From: Paulownia fortunei
Taxonomy: Eukaryota; Streptophyta; Magnoliopsida; Lamiales; Paulowniaceae
Assembly: GCA_019321725.1 (NCBI GenBank)
Contig: CM033111.1
Coordinates: 9,920,001-9,984,000, forward strand
Length of the DNA stretch: 64,000 bases
Direction of reading: 5' to 3'
In this document: in pieces, positions 24,076 through 35,739 of the stretch
Position numbering within the stretch: the first letter of the stretch is position 1
Layout: the number at the start of each line of letters is the position of its first letter
Program-made: the position numbers and the translations under genes
Notes under the pieces: generated by a model
Told to the model about the DNA's origin: nothing
Databases searched by the model: none
What the model saw: the letters and a program-made list of their open reading frames with translations, nothing else

Positions 24076-24165
24076 AATTTATAGCGTTTGTGGAATGGTC
24101 GAAAGAAACCCTAGAGACGTTGAAATGGGCAGAGTCGTGTGGTGACGGCGCCCTAAAACCCTAAC
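24076..24165 (-). promoter_or_regulatory. Pol II promoter of the snoRNA cluster: TATA and telo-boxes
   Basis: On the - strand: TATAAATT (24083-24076), telo-box TAGGGTTT (24113-24106), a second telo-box TTAGGGTTTT (24164-24155) and TGGGC at 24125-24129 (+ strand), a partial site II. The telo-box/site II combination is typical of plant snoRNA and ribosomal protein genes. The TATA lies about 110 bp ahead of the first snoRNA. Confidence 0.7.
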
Positions 24166-24169
24166 TATT

Positions 24170-25600
24170 ATACGTGAGGAATGCTATGGGTTCTAAGGTG
24201 CTGTTTGGCAACACCTAAATCCGGAATTTTTTTCTATTTATGCAATTTTTTTATTTTATTTTATTTTTTGTGATAGGGATACATCCGGATTAACTGGTTA
24301 AAATTATTAAAAAAATATCTAAGTTCCTATATTTTTAAGATACTTTAGAGTTTATAAAATATCAGACTTATTTTAAAAATAAATTGATGAAGTATTTTGA
24401 AAAAATAAGACATGGAGTTTTAAAATATTAGTTGTGATAATTTTATAATTAAAATTATTAAAATTGAAAAAATTTGTCAAAATAAGATCTTATTTTAAAA
24501 ATAAGTTATGGTAAAAATACTTTTTTTTAAAATTTATAAGTTTTCAAATCACTTTTTTTTTAAGAGGAATTATTAAACTCCAAAAAATTATGACATTAAT
24601 ACAAAAATTATTTGAATATGAAAATAAAACCATGATCTTTATCCTAAAAATAATAGTATTTTCACGTACTAATAAATAGTTATATTGTTGTGCATAAATT
24701 TCAATTCATTTCATATATTCTACTTGTTCAATTAATTTCATTTAGGTGGGATGGTTGTTGTTCTTATTTTTTATCTTAATGATCGGTTGTCGTAGGCCTA
24801 CCAAATTTAAACATTACTCTTTAATAAATTTTTAATGAGTATAGTGCAAGTAAGAGTCGATCCACGAGGTGTGTTGTGTAGAGAGTGAGTGAATATAAAT
24901 GAATGTAGAGAGTGAGTGAATGTGAAAATTGATGTGTGTGTTGAGAGGATAGTATGTATTTATAAAGTGTGAGATGATGTTGTGATTTGTTATAAAGTAT
25001 CTAAGGTGTGTTGTGTGCTTGGTGTAAAGTGTTTAAGGTGTGTTATGTGTTGGGTGTAAAATGTATGAGGTATGTTGTGTGATATATTAAATGTATCTAG
25101 TGTATACATATCACAAACATGTGCTAAAATGTGTAAAGAGTTGTCATTCCAAGCAAATGAATCTATTTTCCTACATGGATAGCGCCTAGGCGCTATAATA
25201 TAGCACCTAGGTGCCATATTTGTCGAAGAGAACAGTAAGTACGATATTTATCCCATTTCAACTAATTTTTGACTTCTTTCTAGAATGAATTAGATTTTGG
25301 TATCTTCATAACAATTGTAGCCCTATTGGTTAGTTTTCTGTAGCAACTTGAATCAGATCAATATCACATTTATAGATAAATTTATGCTAAAAATACAAAA
25401 ATTGTTATATTTGAAAGTTTCAGTGCATGTTTGACTTTTTAACTGAATTTTGCTCTTTGAAATCAATTGAATTGGGAAATGTTTCCAACATATTATAAAC
25501 TCTCTAGAAAAAAATACCAAATATTTTTACAACTTATAACAAGTTCTGAAAAGCTTGTAAACTCAGCTAAACACATTTAAGACGAGTCTGTACCAACTGT
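24170..25600. other. AT-rich intergenic with degenerate repeats
   Basis: About 24990-25085 carries three degenerate copies of a unit near 32 bp around 'TAAGGTGTGTTGTGTG'. GAGAGTGAGTGAAT occurs twice at about 24878 and 24910. No gene found. Confidence 0.5.
25180..25216. repeat. two adjacent palindromes
   Basis: TAGCGCCTAGGCGCTA (25180-25195) is a perfect 16-bp palindrome. It is followed after 5 bp by TAGCACCTAGGTGCCA (25201-25216), the same pattern with one mismatched pair at the ends. Confidence 0.85.
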
Positions 25601-26272
25601 TAGGAGTGATTATGGTGCGGTTTTGCGATTTTTTTCACTATTTTCAAATCGAATTGCCATATGCGGTTTTGTTGGAAAATAATTTCAAATTGCGATTTTG
25701 TCAAATAAAATAAAAAGTTGTAGATATATCTCTTATCTTTCTAATAAGCTAAGAATTAGGTCAATAGAGTTTTGGATTAGATATTTATGCCAAAAATACA
25801 AACACTGCCGTAGTAGAACTGTGTCAATTTGGCCCAAAAATACTTCTTTCAACTTCGTTTTAGCTCATTTTTAATCTTTTGGTTTCCAAAATCCTATCAT
25901 ACACAAAACATTATTAAAAACCCATTATTAACACAAACAAAGCAAGGAAGACATAGAAGAATTGATACAAATAAATATAAAAATATGCATTTATCACTTA
26001 AGTCTTGAGATTGAGAGATGTGAGTTGAATAAAGAATAATCAGCTTAATTATTAATGTTTTGTATAATATGTTAATTACAAAATTACTCTTTTAAGGTAT
26101 AAATAGACGGTTTGATTTTTTACGATTTTTTCAACTTCCAAACCGCCACCGCACCGCTAAGACAGTGCGGTTTTTGTTTTGTATTTTAAATTACAATTTT
26201 TGTGATAAATCAATATTATCGGTGTGGTACGGGACTGTTCGACCGATTTTTTTAAAATTATAATCACCACTA
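25601..26272. mobile_element. non-autonomous hAT-type element
   Basis: 672 bp. Inverted ends: TAGGAGTGATTATGG at the left, TAGTGGTGATTATAA as reverse complement at the right. Flanked by CCAACTGT (25593-25600) and CCAATTGT (26273-26280), an 8-bp duplication with one change, as hAT elements make. Sub-terminal GTGCGGTTTT motifs occur at both sides. No transposase. Confidence 0.7.
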
Positions 26273-27336
26273 CCAATTGTATTGTTCTTGTACCCTGTTT
26301 GGTTGGAAGATTTTAATGAGAAAAATATAAAAGAAAATAAAGTCGTAAGAAATTTAAATATCAAACTTATTTGGTAGTTGTCTAGGATTGAAGAGGGTGG
26401 TGGCACCGTGGCAACGGTTGGCCTCATCATCAGTCAAATGAAGAAATTTATCATTCATTTGCTTAGTGAGAAGAGCCAAACAAAGAATTTCATTATATCT
26501 ATTTTTAACATTCTATTTCATTTGATATTTATAAGGATAAACCATAAAGTAGGCTTCTTTTTTGTTAACTTATATAAAGAAACCTAAGTTAAATATCTAA
26601 ATTAACTTGAATCAGAAAGTGGACCAAATAATACATTTTCTCTAGTTTTTCATACCTTTCTTTGAAGAAAATGAATTTTCTCCTATTACATAATATTTTT
26701 TTTATCAACTTGTCTTTTATTTAGTATTTTCCCGACAACAAAAAAATCAAGATTATTTATCCCAGCATTTTTTTTTCTTTTTTCTTACCAAAATTCTTAC
26801 AATGAAAATGTTGTAAGGCTGTAATTTAGTTGGATCAACCCAAAATCAATTATTCGACCCACTTACATTTGAGTCGAATCTAATTAAATGTGAGTCAAAG
26901 TTGAGTTTGAGTGTTTAAATTGAGTCCGGTAAATTTGTGTGGTCAATTTGAGACTTTCTAAGCTCGAGTCAGCTAAGCCCAGATATTTAATATTTTAATC
27001 TTAGTTTTAAACATCTTATATAGTTATTTAGTCTCATATAACTAAACCATTTTACAATCTAGTTGAAATACAAGATGTACAGTAAATTTGCTAGAAACTT
27101 ATGACAAGATGAAACACATGTATTCATTGCAAATTCTCGTGTAAGAGATTTTAAGAATATTTTTTATATTTTTATATCATGTCATTGTTATTTACAAAAA
27201 AATTAAATTTCATATATAGTATCTTAAATTTTTACAGTTCGGGATCAAATTTAAATTGGTGCTTAATATTTTATGTAATGTATTATAAGTTTGGAAGTTT
27301 TGTATTATTTAAGATTAGTTTTTCCTACACATTTTA
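26273..27336. other. AT-rich intergenic
   Basis: No gene, RNA or clear element recognised. Confidence 0.4.
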
Positions 27337-27779
27337 TGTTGGGAAATGATACAAATTTTCGATAAACCACATTAGTGAAAATACAAACTCACAGCAGAAA
27401 TAACACATATACAAATTTGATAATGGAGTTCGGCCAATTGTGTCTGTGTCTCAGGACCTTCTGCAAATCGTTTTACTAAAGGGAGAAAATATACAAAGTG
27501 TTTACAACACTCACAACTCACAACTCACACCTAATTATACCCAATAATTTTTCTTCACAAACTTTTTCTCTTAAGCTTTTCTCTCAAAATCTCTCTAATT
27601 CTCTAATTTTGGGATGCTCTACAAATGAGAGATAAGAGGTTTATATAGGCTTCAAAAGCATGTGTTGGTAAAATTTAGATAAGAAATTAGGAAATAGTTA
27701 GACATTTTAATTGATAATTTCCTGAGTTAGGTGCTCTTTGTTTTTGACCAAAAATGATTGATGCCCATTTTTGTTGACA
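27337..27779 (-). repeat. 3' LTR of the truncated copia element
   Basis: 443 bp, TGTCAAC..CCAACA on the - strand, directly after a purine-rich AAGTGAGAAAT tract. Contains a TATA box (CCTATATAAACC) near 27640. Confidence 0.75.
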
Positions 27780-28875
27780 ATTTCTCACTTAAAGACTAAT
27801 TTCAATCTGTATTCACACTTCGATCTGTGCAGCAGATCTTTTTAGTCTTGTTATTCTTGCAAACCAATTGAAGTTGAACACAACTTCAGTTTGTCGATAG
27901 TCACTCTTTTCCAGTATTATCACCTCATCTTCCAATAAAGATCTGATAAAGTAATAACGAAGTCCAATATGCTTGGTTCTGGAATGAAATGCTGAATTTT
28001 TCACCAAGTGTATCGCACTCTGACTATCACTGTGCATAATATTTTTCTCCCGTTTGAATCCCAACTCAATTAACAAACCTTGAAGTCATATCATCTCTTT
28101 ACTTACTTCAGTTACTGTTACATACTCAGCCTCATAGTAGATAGAGTGACAATCTTTTATAACTATGATATCCAACTAACAGTTATAATTCCAACAGTGA
28201 ATATATAACCGGTGGTGCTTTTTCGATGATCGACTTCACCTCCAAAATCTGCGTCTACATAGCCTTGTACTTTTAATTCTCATTTACCAAAATACAAATA
28301 TTTCTTTATGATGCCTCGTAGATACCTCAAAATCCACTTGACTGCTTCCCAATGAGCTTTCCTTGGATTTGACATAAACCTGCTAACAACACCCACTACA
28401 TGACCAATGTCTGGTCTCGTATAGACCATTGCGTACATCAAACTTCCAATGGTTGAGGCATAAGGAACCTTAGCCCTCTCAGCCATGAATTCTCTCTCTT
28501 CTTCCATATGAGGGGATTGATCTTTGGATAGGCGAAAGTGACTAGCCAAGTGTGTGCTGACTGGCTTGGCGTCGTCCATGTTGAATTTCTGCAAAATATG
28601 GTTGATATACTCTGCCTGAGATACCTGTAAGATCCCTCTCTACTTATCTCTTGTGATTTACATTCCAAGAATCTTTTTTGTTGGACCCAAGTCTTTCATG
28701 TCAAATTCCTTTAACAATTGCTGCTTCAACCTTCTGATATCATCCATATCTGAACCTGCTACTAACATATCATCAATATAAAGTAGTAAAATGATATAAC
28801 TGGACCTATATCTCTTGAAGAAGCAACAGTGGTCAGTGTTGCACTTTTGGATACTTTCCTTATGCATGAAGCCAC
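27337..28875 (-). mobile_element. Ty1-copia element, 5'-truncated
   Basis: Read on the - strand. RT C-terminal part 28867-28658 with the catalytic YIDDMLVAGSD. Then 28594-28280 with PVSTHLASHFRLS, PYASTIGSLMYAM, RPDIGHVVGVVSRFM and the WILRYLRG region. RNase H is at 28076-27813 (HSDSQSAIHLVKNSAFHSRTKHI). An LTR at 27779-27337 follows. Stops between the parts show decay. Everything upstream of the RT palm (gag, protease, integrase, 5' LTR) is missing beyond about 28875, where a purine-rich low-complexity run begins. Confidence 0.85.
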
Positions 28876-29010
28876 CAAACGTGAGGGAGAGAGATGGGAA
28901 GAAGATGAGAAGTGAGGGATCTCAGGGAGGGAAAGTGGAGGGAAGTGAGGAGAGAATGGAGGGAAAGTGGAGAAAAGTGAGAGAAAGAGAACGCGAGGGA
29001 GAGGGAAGGT
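28876..29010 (+). repeat. purine-rich low-complexity tract
   Basis: About 135 bp almost wholly G and A on the + strand (GGGAGAGAGATGGGAAGAAG-like, GAAAGTGGAG twice). Open in one frame by composition only. Confidence 0.8.
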
Positions 29011-29111
29011 AGTTGCCTCTTTTATAAGAAAGGCAGCCCGAGTGTTTTAAATGAAAGCGCAACCTCGGGTTGCACCTTTAAGGCAGAAAGCGCAACCTTC
29101 TGCGCCTAAAT

Positions 29112-29181
29112 TTCTTCGCTGACTGTGCAGGACAGAAAGTGCTAGCCAAACTTGCGTTTTCTATCCGCAGTCAGTGAAGAA
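29112..29181. repeat. imperfect inverted repeat (hairpin)
   Basis: TTCTTCGCTGACTG at the left pairs with CAGTCAGTGAAGAA at the right (one G-T). The pairing continues inward with GACAGAAAG..TTTTCTATC, giving arms near 28 bp and a short loop. Could be a MITE core or a small-RNA fold-back; nothing decides. Confidence 0.6.
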
Positions 29182-29467
29182 TCATACCCTGAATTGGTGG
29201 CGTGTTTGTGATGTAGATCACACCTGAATTGAATGCATAAGTTTAACTTGCACATTCAGTTAAATTGACAAAAAAAAGATTATAACCACAAGTGTAGCTT
29301 GCGCTTTTAAATGAAAGCATGTCTCATACTTGCACTTTTGCCTATTTTATTAACTCCTCTATAATCTATAGCGAAAACTTAATTAACTTTTAAATTTATT
29401 ATAAACTGTTAAATTAGTTGGTGAAGGAAGGACAATCAAACAAACTTTGTGAATAGGTCCGACAGAA

Positions 29468-29613
29468 CTCTAAGGATACAAGCAAATAACAGAGAAGATA
29501 GAAAGATTCTAAGTGATGGACATAATTAGCTAAGCCCAAACTCTAAGGATACAAGCAAACAACAGAGAAGATAGAAAGATTCTAAGTGATGGACATAATT
29601 GGCTAAGCCCCAA
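29468..29613. repeat. 73-bp tandem duplication
   Basis: Two adjacent copies (29468-29540, 29541-29613) beginning CTCTAAGGATACAAGCAAA, differing at about four positions. Confidence 0.92.
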
Positions 29614-29617
29614 GTGT

Positions 29618-31400
29618 ATGAATAAGGCCTAATATTTGTTTGAGCCTAATGTTATAATTAGGTCTAGTCTAATAGGCCAAATTCTAAAGTTTAACACTTT
29701 ATACACCATACCACATGTGAATACAACTCTTATTTTAATATCTGTAAATATCTCTTATCCCACTCATTTGGAATTACGTTGAATTCATTATTACTTTACA
29801 ACTTTTAGTTCTCCATTGATTTTCCTAAGCTCAGATTTTAATTTGATTATTGGAGGGTTATTGCCAAGAAAATCTAGTTGCCCCTTACCATTTGTTTGTA
29901 TCCCAGGCATGATCCAATTACTTTACCAGCTACTTGGATGAGTCAATCCTCATCAACTGAGAAAATACCATATTATTTTGAATAGGCCCAAGTCCAAGGC
30001 CTACCAGTGTATGCACCATACCACATATGAATACAACCCTTATTCTAATATCTATAAATACCCCTTATTCCACTAAGTTAGAGGTATGTTGAATTCCTTT
30101 GTTACTTTACAACTTTCAGTTCTATATTGACTTTCTTGAGCTCTAATTATGTCTTGATCATCAGAGGGTTATCATCAGGAACGCCTTAGGACCCCTTATA
30201 GTCTTTTCGTGTCACAAGCAGGATCCTATTACTTTACTAACTGCTTGGAGGAGTCAATCATTGTTAATCGACAAAACACCATATCATTCTGGCACTGTTG
30301 AAACTTGATTCAACATTGAGGATGCAAACAAGATCTAGAGCACGGAAAGTTAGGTAATGGAGTTGACTAGAGCTGCCTCCACGTCATGACTAGCAGTCTT
30401 CTCAGTTTTTTTTTGGGAAAGGGGGGCTCTTTGGTGTAGCCGTATTGCAAACCACTCAAGAATCTCTATAGGCTTTAATAAAAGATGCCTCAGTAAGAGC
30501 TGTCGTAAGAGTTGTAGTCCAGTACGTCAAAGATCAACGTAGGGGTGAGCCTTTTCACTCTTCTCGCCGAAGTTAATTTTATCCTCGGTCTTGGAGAAGA
30601 TAAAGCCAATGAGAGAAGAGTTGTTTAGGAAAGAAGTATATATTCATGAGGAAGCAAGCAGTCAAGCATTTTTTCCTAAAAATGATGTGAAGTGGAAGAC
30701 AGAAAAATTGGTAAAGTCCAGAATGTTGCAAACCACAATCACTGTCCACACAAGAGATCGTATAGATGAGTACATTCCACTAGCAGTAGCACCCCCATCT
30801 TTGCAAAATCCCTTTCTACTAAAGTCAAGGTGTCAAACTTGCAAGAGTATGATTAACCTAGAAACCCTAAGGACAAAGTTAATGCCAAGGGAAATTTGTA
30901 CAACCTAAGTGATGGTGTCTATTGTAAGATATTTCATGCAACTCTATCTAAGCTTACCCTCACATGATTCAGCCAATTACCCGCTAGGAGTATTACTGGC
31001 CTCAAACAACTGACCCGACATTTCTTACACCACTTTGCGATTAACAAAAAGTACCTAAAGACCACATCTTACCTATTCACCATCTCCTATAGAAATGGAG
31101 AACTGCTATGAGAACATTTTGTGGAGGCAATACATGAAGTGCCTTACCTTAACTAAGAGTTATTAGCAAGCATTATGCTCAAAACTTACGCTAAGGGAGG
31201 TTCAAAGAATCTATTGTTGGAAAACCTCCTCATACATTAGAGGAGTTGCTATCTAATGCAGAAAAATACATCCGTATTAAGGAGATCGTTGGCATGGAAG
31301 CAATGGTGGCCAGCAAGAGAAGGTATAGGGAAAAGAGCAAGAGAAGAAAAAGAATGAGGAGCATCATCATGCACCTATATTGGGCACCCCCATTATATGC
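29618..31400 (+). mobile_element. gypsy fragment: two adjacent LTR-like copies plus broken gag
   Basis: About 29618-29978 and 29979-30292 are diverged direct copies (shared CACCATACCACATATGAATA-type, TTACTTTACAACTTTCAGTT and GGAGGAGTCAATC stretches). After the second comes TGGCACTGTTGAAAC (30295), a decayed PBS like TGGCGCCGTTG. A gag remnant follows: 30591-30908, then pieces at 30930-31340 with LPAGSITGLKQLTRHFLHHF and FVEAIHEVPYLN in shifting frames. The style is Tat-type gag. No protease, RT or integrase follows. Confidence 0.65.
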
Positions 31401-31745
31401 CCCTAAACATAATTACAGATATAGAAATTTTATTGCCAAATATACATTAATATGTGTAATACAATTTTTGCTTATCAAGTTATGTTTTATTTATTTTTGA
31501 ATTATCATTGAATTTCAAGATTAAATATGATATTTAATTAATAGAAAAAATAAATATTAATGTATCAAATTATGATATTTTGGTAATGAAGATCTTGCAA
31601 ATAATGGAAGTGAATATAATATTTTGGTAATTCAAATTGCATCTTGTGATTAAGACAATAAATATCATCAAATCATGAAAAACTAAAAAAATTCTCCCAT
31701 ATCATCAAGTAAAAATGGTAAGAGCCTTGTTCTTCAAGTATAAAT

Positions 31746-32137
31746 ATGAATGGTAATGGGGCAGGTTCAAACCCGGATCAACCTAATTTATGGTGGGTTT
31801 CAAAGTCAAAAATAGGTCTGGGGATTTTTTATTTTCAAACCCCTGCCGCCCCGAACATGCTCCGTTTAGTTTTTGTATTTATTTTTTATTTTAATATATA
31901 TGTATTTATGTAATATTATATTTTAAAAAATATTTTTTTTAAAAATTAGTGGTGTTATTTTAAAAATATATTTTTTTTAATATTTTTAAAATTATAAAGC
32001 GGGTCTAACGCGTATAATGGGTCTAACAAGGACCCGGTGGGTTTGGGGTATGGTGGGTCTCTGGTCCTTAAAAATCTTAGTGGTGCGGGTCTCAGATTTT
32101 GACAAACCTGCCCGAAACCCACCCCATTATGATCCTT
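31746..32137. mobile_element. small TIR element, 392 bp
   Basis: Ends ATGAATGGTAATGGGGCAGG and, reversed, AAGGATCATAATGGGGTGGG (about 16 of 22 matching). Flanked on both sides by AAGTATAAAT (31736-31745, 32138-32147). No coding. Superfamily uncertain: a 10-bp duplication is closest to Mutator, the GGGG-rich ends to hAT. Confidence 0.55.
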
Positions 32138-32574
32138 AAGTATAAATAGAAGTCATCTCTAAAAAGTTAAATACAAGTTGAGAAGATGAAGAAGTCTAAG
32201 CAAGAAAGGTATTGGAGGAAGTTCTCTCAACTCAAGTCCATCAAATTCAATGAGATTTATGGTGTTCAAGATGAATTAATGCTATTGAAGGACAAAATCA
32301 AGTGCGAAAGAGATCGAATCAATAATTCTACTTTCAAAATTTTAAATTTCATTCTTGATAAGATCAGAGGAGTGACATAGAGATTGTATTCACATTCATT
32401 CATCAAATTTAATAAAATTTCTTTTGTACTATTTTTTTTATTTTACTATTTTGCAGACAACGAAAATTTGTATTACAATGACTTGAGCTGAAATTTTGGA
32501 AGTACCTGAGCAATAGGGAAAAGTTTAATGGCCTAAGATAATGATGGATAACTTGAAAAGACTAAAATCAGATA

Positions 32575-32748
32575 AGCTATATTGACTTTCCTAAGCTCTG
32601 AATTTGATTTGATCGTCAGAGGATTATCGTCCAGAAAACCCCAAGGCCTTCACTGTTTGTTCATGTTGTAAGACAAAATCCCATTACTTTACCAGCTGCT
32701 TGGAGGAGTCAATCCTAGTCAATCAAGAAAATACCACATCACTAAGGA
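32575..32748 (+). repeat. third copy of the 29.6-30.3 kb LTR-like repeat, partial
   Basis: Shares TATTGACTTTCCTAAGCTCT, GTCAGAGGATTATCG and TTTACCAGCTGCTTGGAGGA with the ends of the copies at 29978 and 30292. Possibly the remains of the matching 3' LTR. Confidence 0.65.
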
Positions 32749-33402
32749 TAATTAAACGAGCTTCCTCAATTCTAAATGAGTTTTAAGTGTAAAATCATAA
32801 TTTTTATTTTTTTAATCACAATATTATGTTTTTTCCACCCAAATTATCACCTAAATATTCTTAGAGAAATTACATTAAACAAAATTTTAATTCTTAATAT
32901 TGAATGAACTAAACAAGGATAATTTTCAAAAATGTATTTTAAATTTAATTATTTAATGCTAAAGTTTTTTATTACATTAACATTTTTCTTTTCAAAAAAC
33001 TTATATTCTTCTCAAATTTTTAAAAAAGATTTATTTTGAGTGAATTTTATTTCTAAGTTCAAATAAATTCAAAAAAATTATTATTCGCATAAAATAATTT
33101 AACATTTAACATAAAAAATTAAAATTATGATTGATAAAATTTATCAATTTTCCAAAGAAAAAACACTAATTCCTTAATTTCTTTATTTATGAAACCAAGA
33201 ATAATTTAGTTCAAAAATTATTAACCTTTAACTGTGTTAACTTACAAATTAACAATTGGATTCTTTCAAATGAAAAACTGGTGGAATACATTTTTTCATG
33301 GGTTATTTGGATATAAAAGTTTAATCTAAGGAATTTTAATCATTTTTTTTCATTTTTTCTTGTATGCTGTTTCTTCTTGTGTGGCATAAGAAAAAGTTTC
33401 AC
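32749..33402. other. AT-rich spacer
   Basis: No gene or element recognised between the LTR fragment and the next copia LTR. Confidence 0.4.
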
Positions 33403-33720
33403 TGTTATAAATATTGTATTTATGGATGTCCATTCATCTTCATCTTCTGTTAGTTGAAAGGTCTCATTCTTCCCATGTTCTAAGGTATTGATTGCTCTAC
33501 TAATTACACCATTAATCTTGTGACCTTACATACCCCCCATGATGTGTATTCATTCCCTTATTTACCTTTCCATTATTGTGACTTTTCAATTGTAATAGTG
33601 TGCCTATAAGTAGAGGACATAATGTTGTACTAAAGTGCAAGGAATCCAAGATATTATCCTCTCTACTCTTATGTTCCTTTACTTCTTTTACTTTTCAATA
33701 ATTTTCTTTATTTCACAATA
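33403..33720 (+). repeat. 5' LTR of the copia element
   Basis: Starts TGTTATAAATATTG and ends TTTCACAATA (terminal CA changed to TA). Matches 39719-40008, with about 28 bp extra. The sequence after it, CGTTATTAGCATGAC, is the degenerate form of a motif often seen after such LTRs. Confidence 0.85.
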
Positions 33721-34419
33721 CGTTATTAGCATGACTGATTGGTCAGTAGTCTCTTGGTGATCATGCAACGGGATAAGACATTTATCTTACCATGTGAGCA
33801 AATGAAGTTTTATCTTGGAGATGTGATCAATAGTCAGAACTTGCCAATAGGGGAGACAATCATGGCTTTGCAATAGTTATAGTGTTAATAACTCTTTATT
33901 CTTCCAATTTATATATATATATATATATTAATTTTCATATGGTTTGAGATGTTATTTCATGTTTTATATTGATATAGTTGATTTATGGTAACAAGTTTCA
34001 AGATATTTAGATTGATTTATATTGTTTAAATACAAATCGCACATTTTTCACAACAATCTAAAGGCATGAAATGTGATTTGTGTATAGCAGCATGACGTTT
34101 ATGATTATCTAATTTATGACTTCTGTGTTTTCTACGTTAAATTTGTGAGGATGATAAAGTGAAGCCTATTGACAACGAGTCACAATGATTCACATTTTCA
34201 AGGAGCATCAAGCATTGGAAGCAATTGGTATGAGTTCTTGGTTGCTACTTTACTAAAGGTAGATGAGGAATGCTTTACTACTATCTATTAGTTTTTTATA
34301 ATAGAGTCTGACTGATATGATAAAATTTAAAACCTTATAAGTTGTCTATTTTTATTAGTATTATAATATAAAAAGATGGCAATATATTTTTTCCATTTTG
34401 ATGATATTATGCAGAGAAA

Positions 34420-34720
34420 AAGTCTTCGAGAAGATATATTAGAGACAATATTTTCATGCCTAGAATATGCTCCTGGAGCAGAATATCAAGAGCAAAGTTT
34501 TATAAAATATTTTGAATTAATCACATGTCTTTTTGTGGCCAAGTAAAAGACTTAGCCTTTGATGAAAAACCACGAAGTGAATGCAATATCATTTCATTCT
34601 ATAACAATCCTTGAAGTAGATGTTGTACCATTAGGTTGATCTTTATCAAGCTTCTAAAAAAGAAAAGAAAAAAAACAAGGAAGCGAAGCTTGGCATATTA
34701 TGATGGCAGATCAAAATGAG
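34420..34720 (+). pseudogene. copia gag remnant
   Basis: Frame around 34420-34600 reads LETIFSCLEYAPGAEYQEQ, IKYFELITCLFVAK and LMKNHEVNA. This resembles the UBN2-type gag of plant copia elements. Interrupted by stops. Confidence 0.6.
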
Positions 34721-35739
34721 CATTTAATGTGGGTTATTTTGAACGAGTTGATGGAACTAATAACCCTTTTTAATGATAAAATTTAATTTTGTCAGTATGT
34801 TCAATTTGGTTGTATTTACTTTCTTCCCTTATCTAGTTATATGATCTTAAGTATTCACTAACTTTGATTTTATTGAAATGTGGAACATATCTAGCAAGAT
34901 ATGAATTTTTCAATTTTTGAGTTAGAAGGGGAAATAAATTAACTTTAACTCATTTTCTTTATTAAATTGTTAAATTAAAATATTAGGTAACTTTAATGTC
35001 TATATTATGGATTAAAGGTTGTTATAAAATCATTTGTTGAATTGTTATCATTTGGAAGTTAAATTTTTATGCTTCTAAATATCATTAAATTATCTTATTG
35101 TTTTACTCAAAAAGATTAAAGAAAGAAATGGTTACTATTTGTATTTTTTCAAGGTTTGTTTTTTAGAGCAATGCATCATTTATTTGCTAACGATATAGCT
35201 ATTGGAATTTTTTCATGTCGTAATGAGCAATATCTATAATATAGTAATCTTTTTATACTCAAGTTTTATATAATTGTCTTGTAAACTGTTCAAAAGAGGG
35301 GCATAATATGTCTGTTAGCCTATGTAGAAAATATTATAACATTTAAAAAGGTATATTTTCAACAAACTTTGAGTAAAGTTTTTGTAACTAAGTAAAATGT
35401 GATTATTTTGTGATCATCATCTTTGTATGAAATTAATAGCTCATCATTGTGTTTTAATGAGACTAAAAATTTATTTTATTAATCTTAAAAATTATTCAAT
35501 GCTATAGAATATACTATGTCCTAAAATATGACTTATTTATTTGTACATATTTTTTGTGTCAGCTACAAATTATATTAGTCAATTTTAAATTTTGAATGTA
35601 ATTAGAATATTTTTTTCGATTTAAATGACTTAGAGAATGAAAGGTTATATACCTTATCTTCTTGCCTATCTTACACATATATTGATGCAAATGAAACAAA
35701 TACAATCGTAAATCAGAAGTTTACTAATTCAATAACTCT

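Noticed and set aside
24151..24165. CCCTAAAACCCTAAC as an interstitial telomere tract
   Set aside because: Only two imperfect units. Position upstream of a TATA box and snoRNAs fits telo-box promoter elements better.
28815..29012. + strand frame rich in Glu, Arg, Gly and Lys
   Set aside because: Explained by the purine-rich tract.
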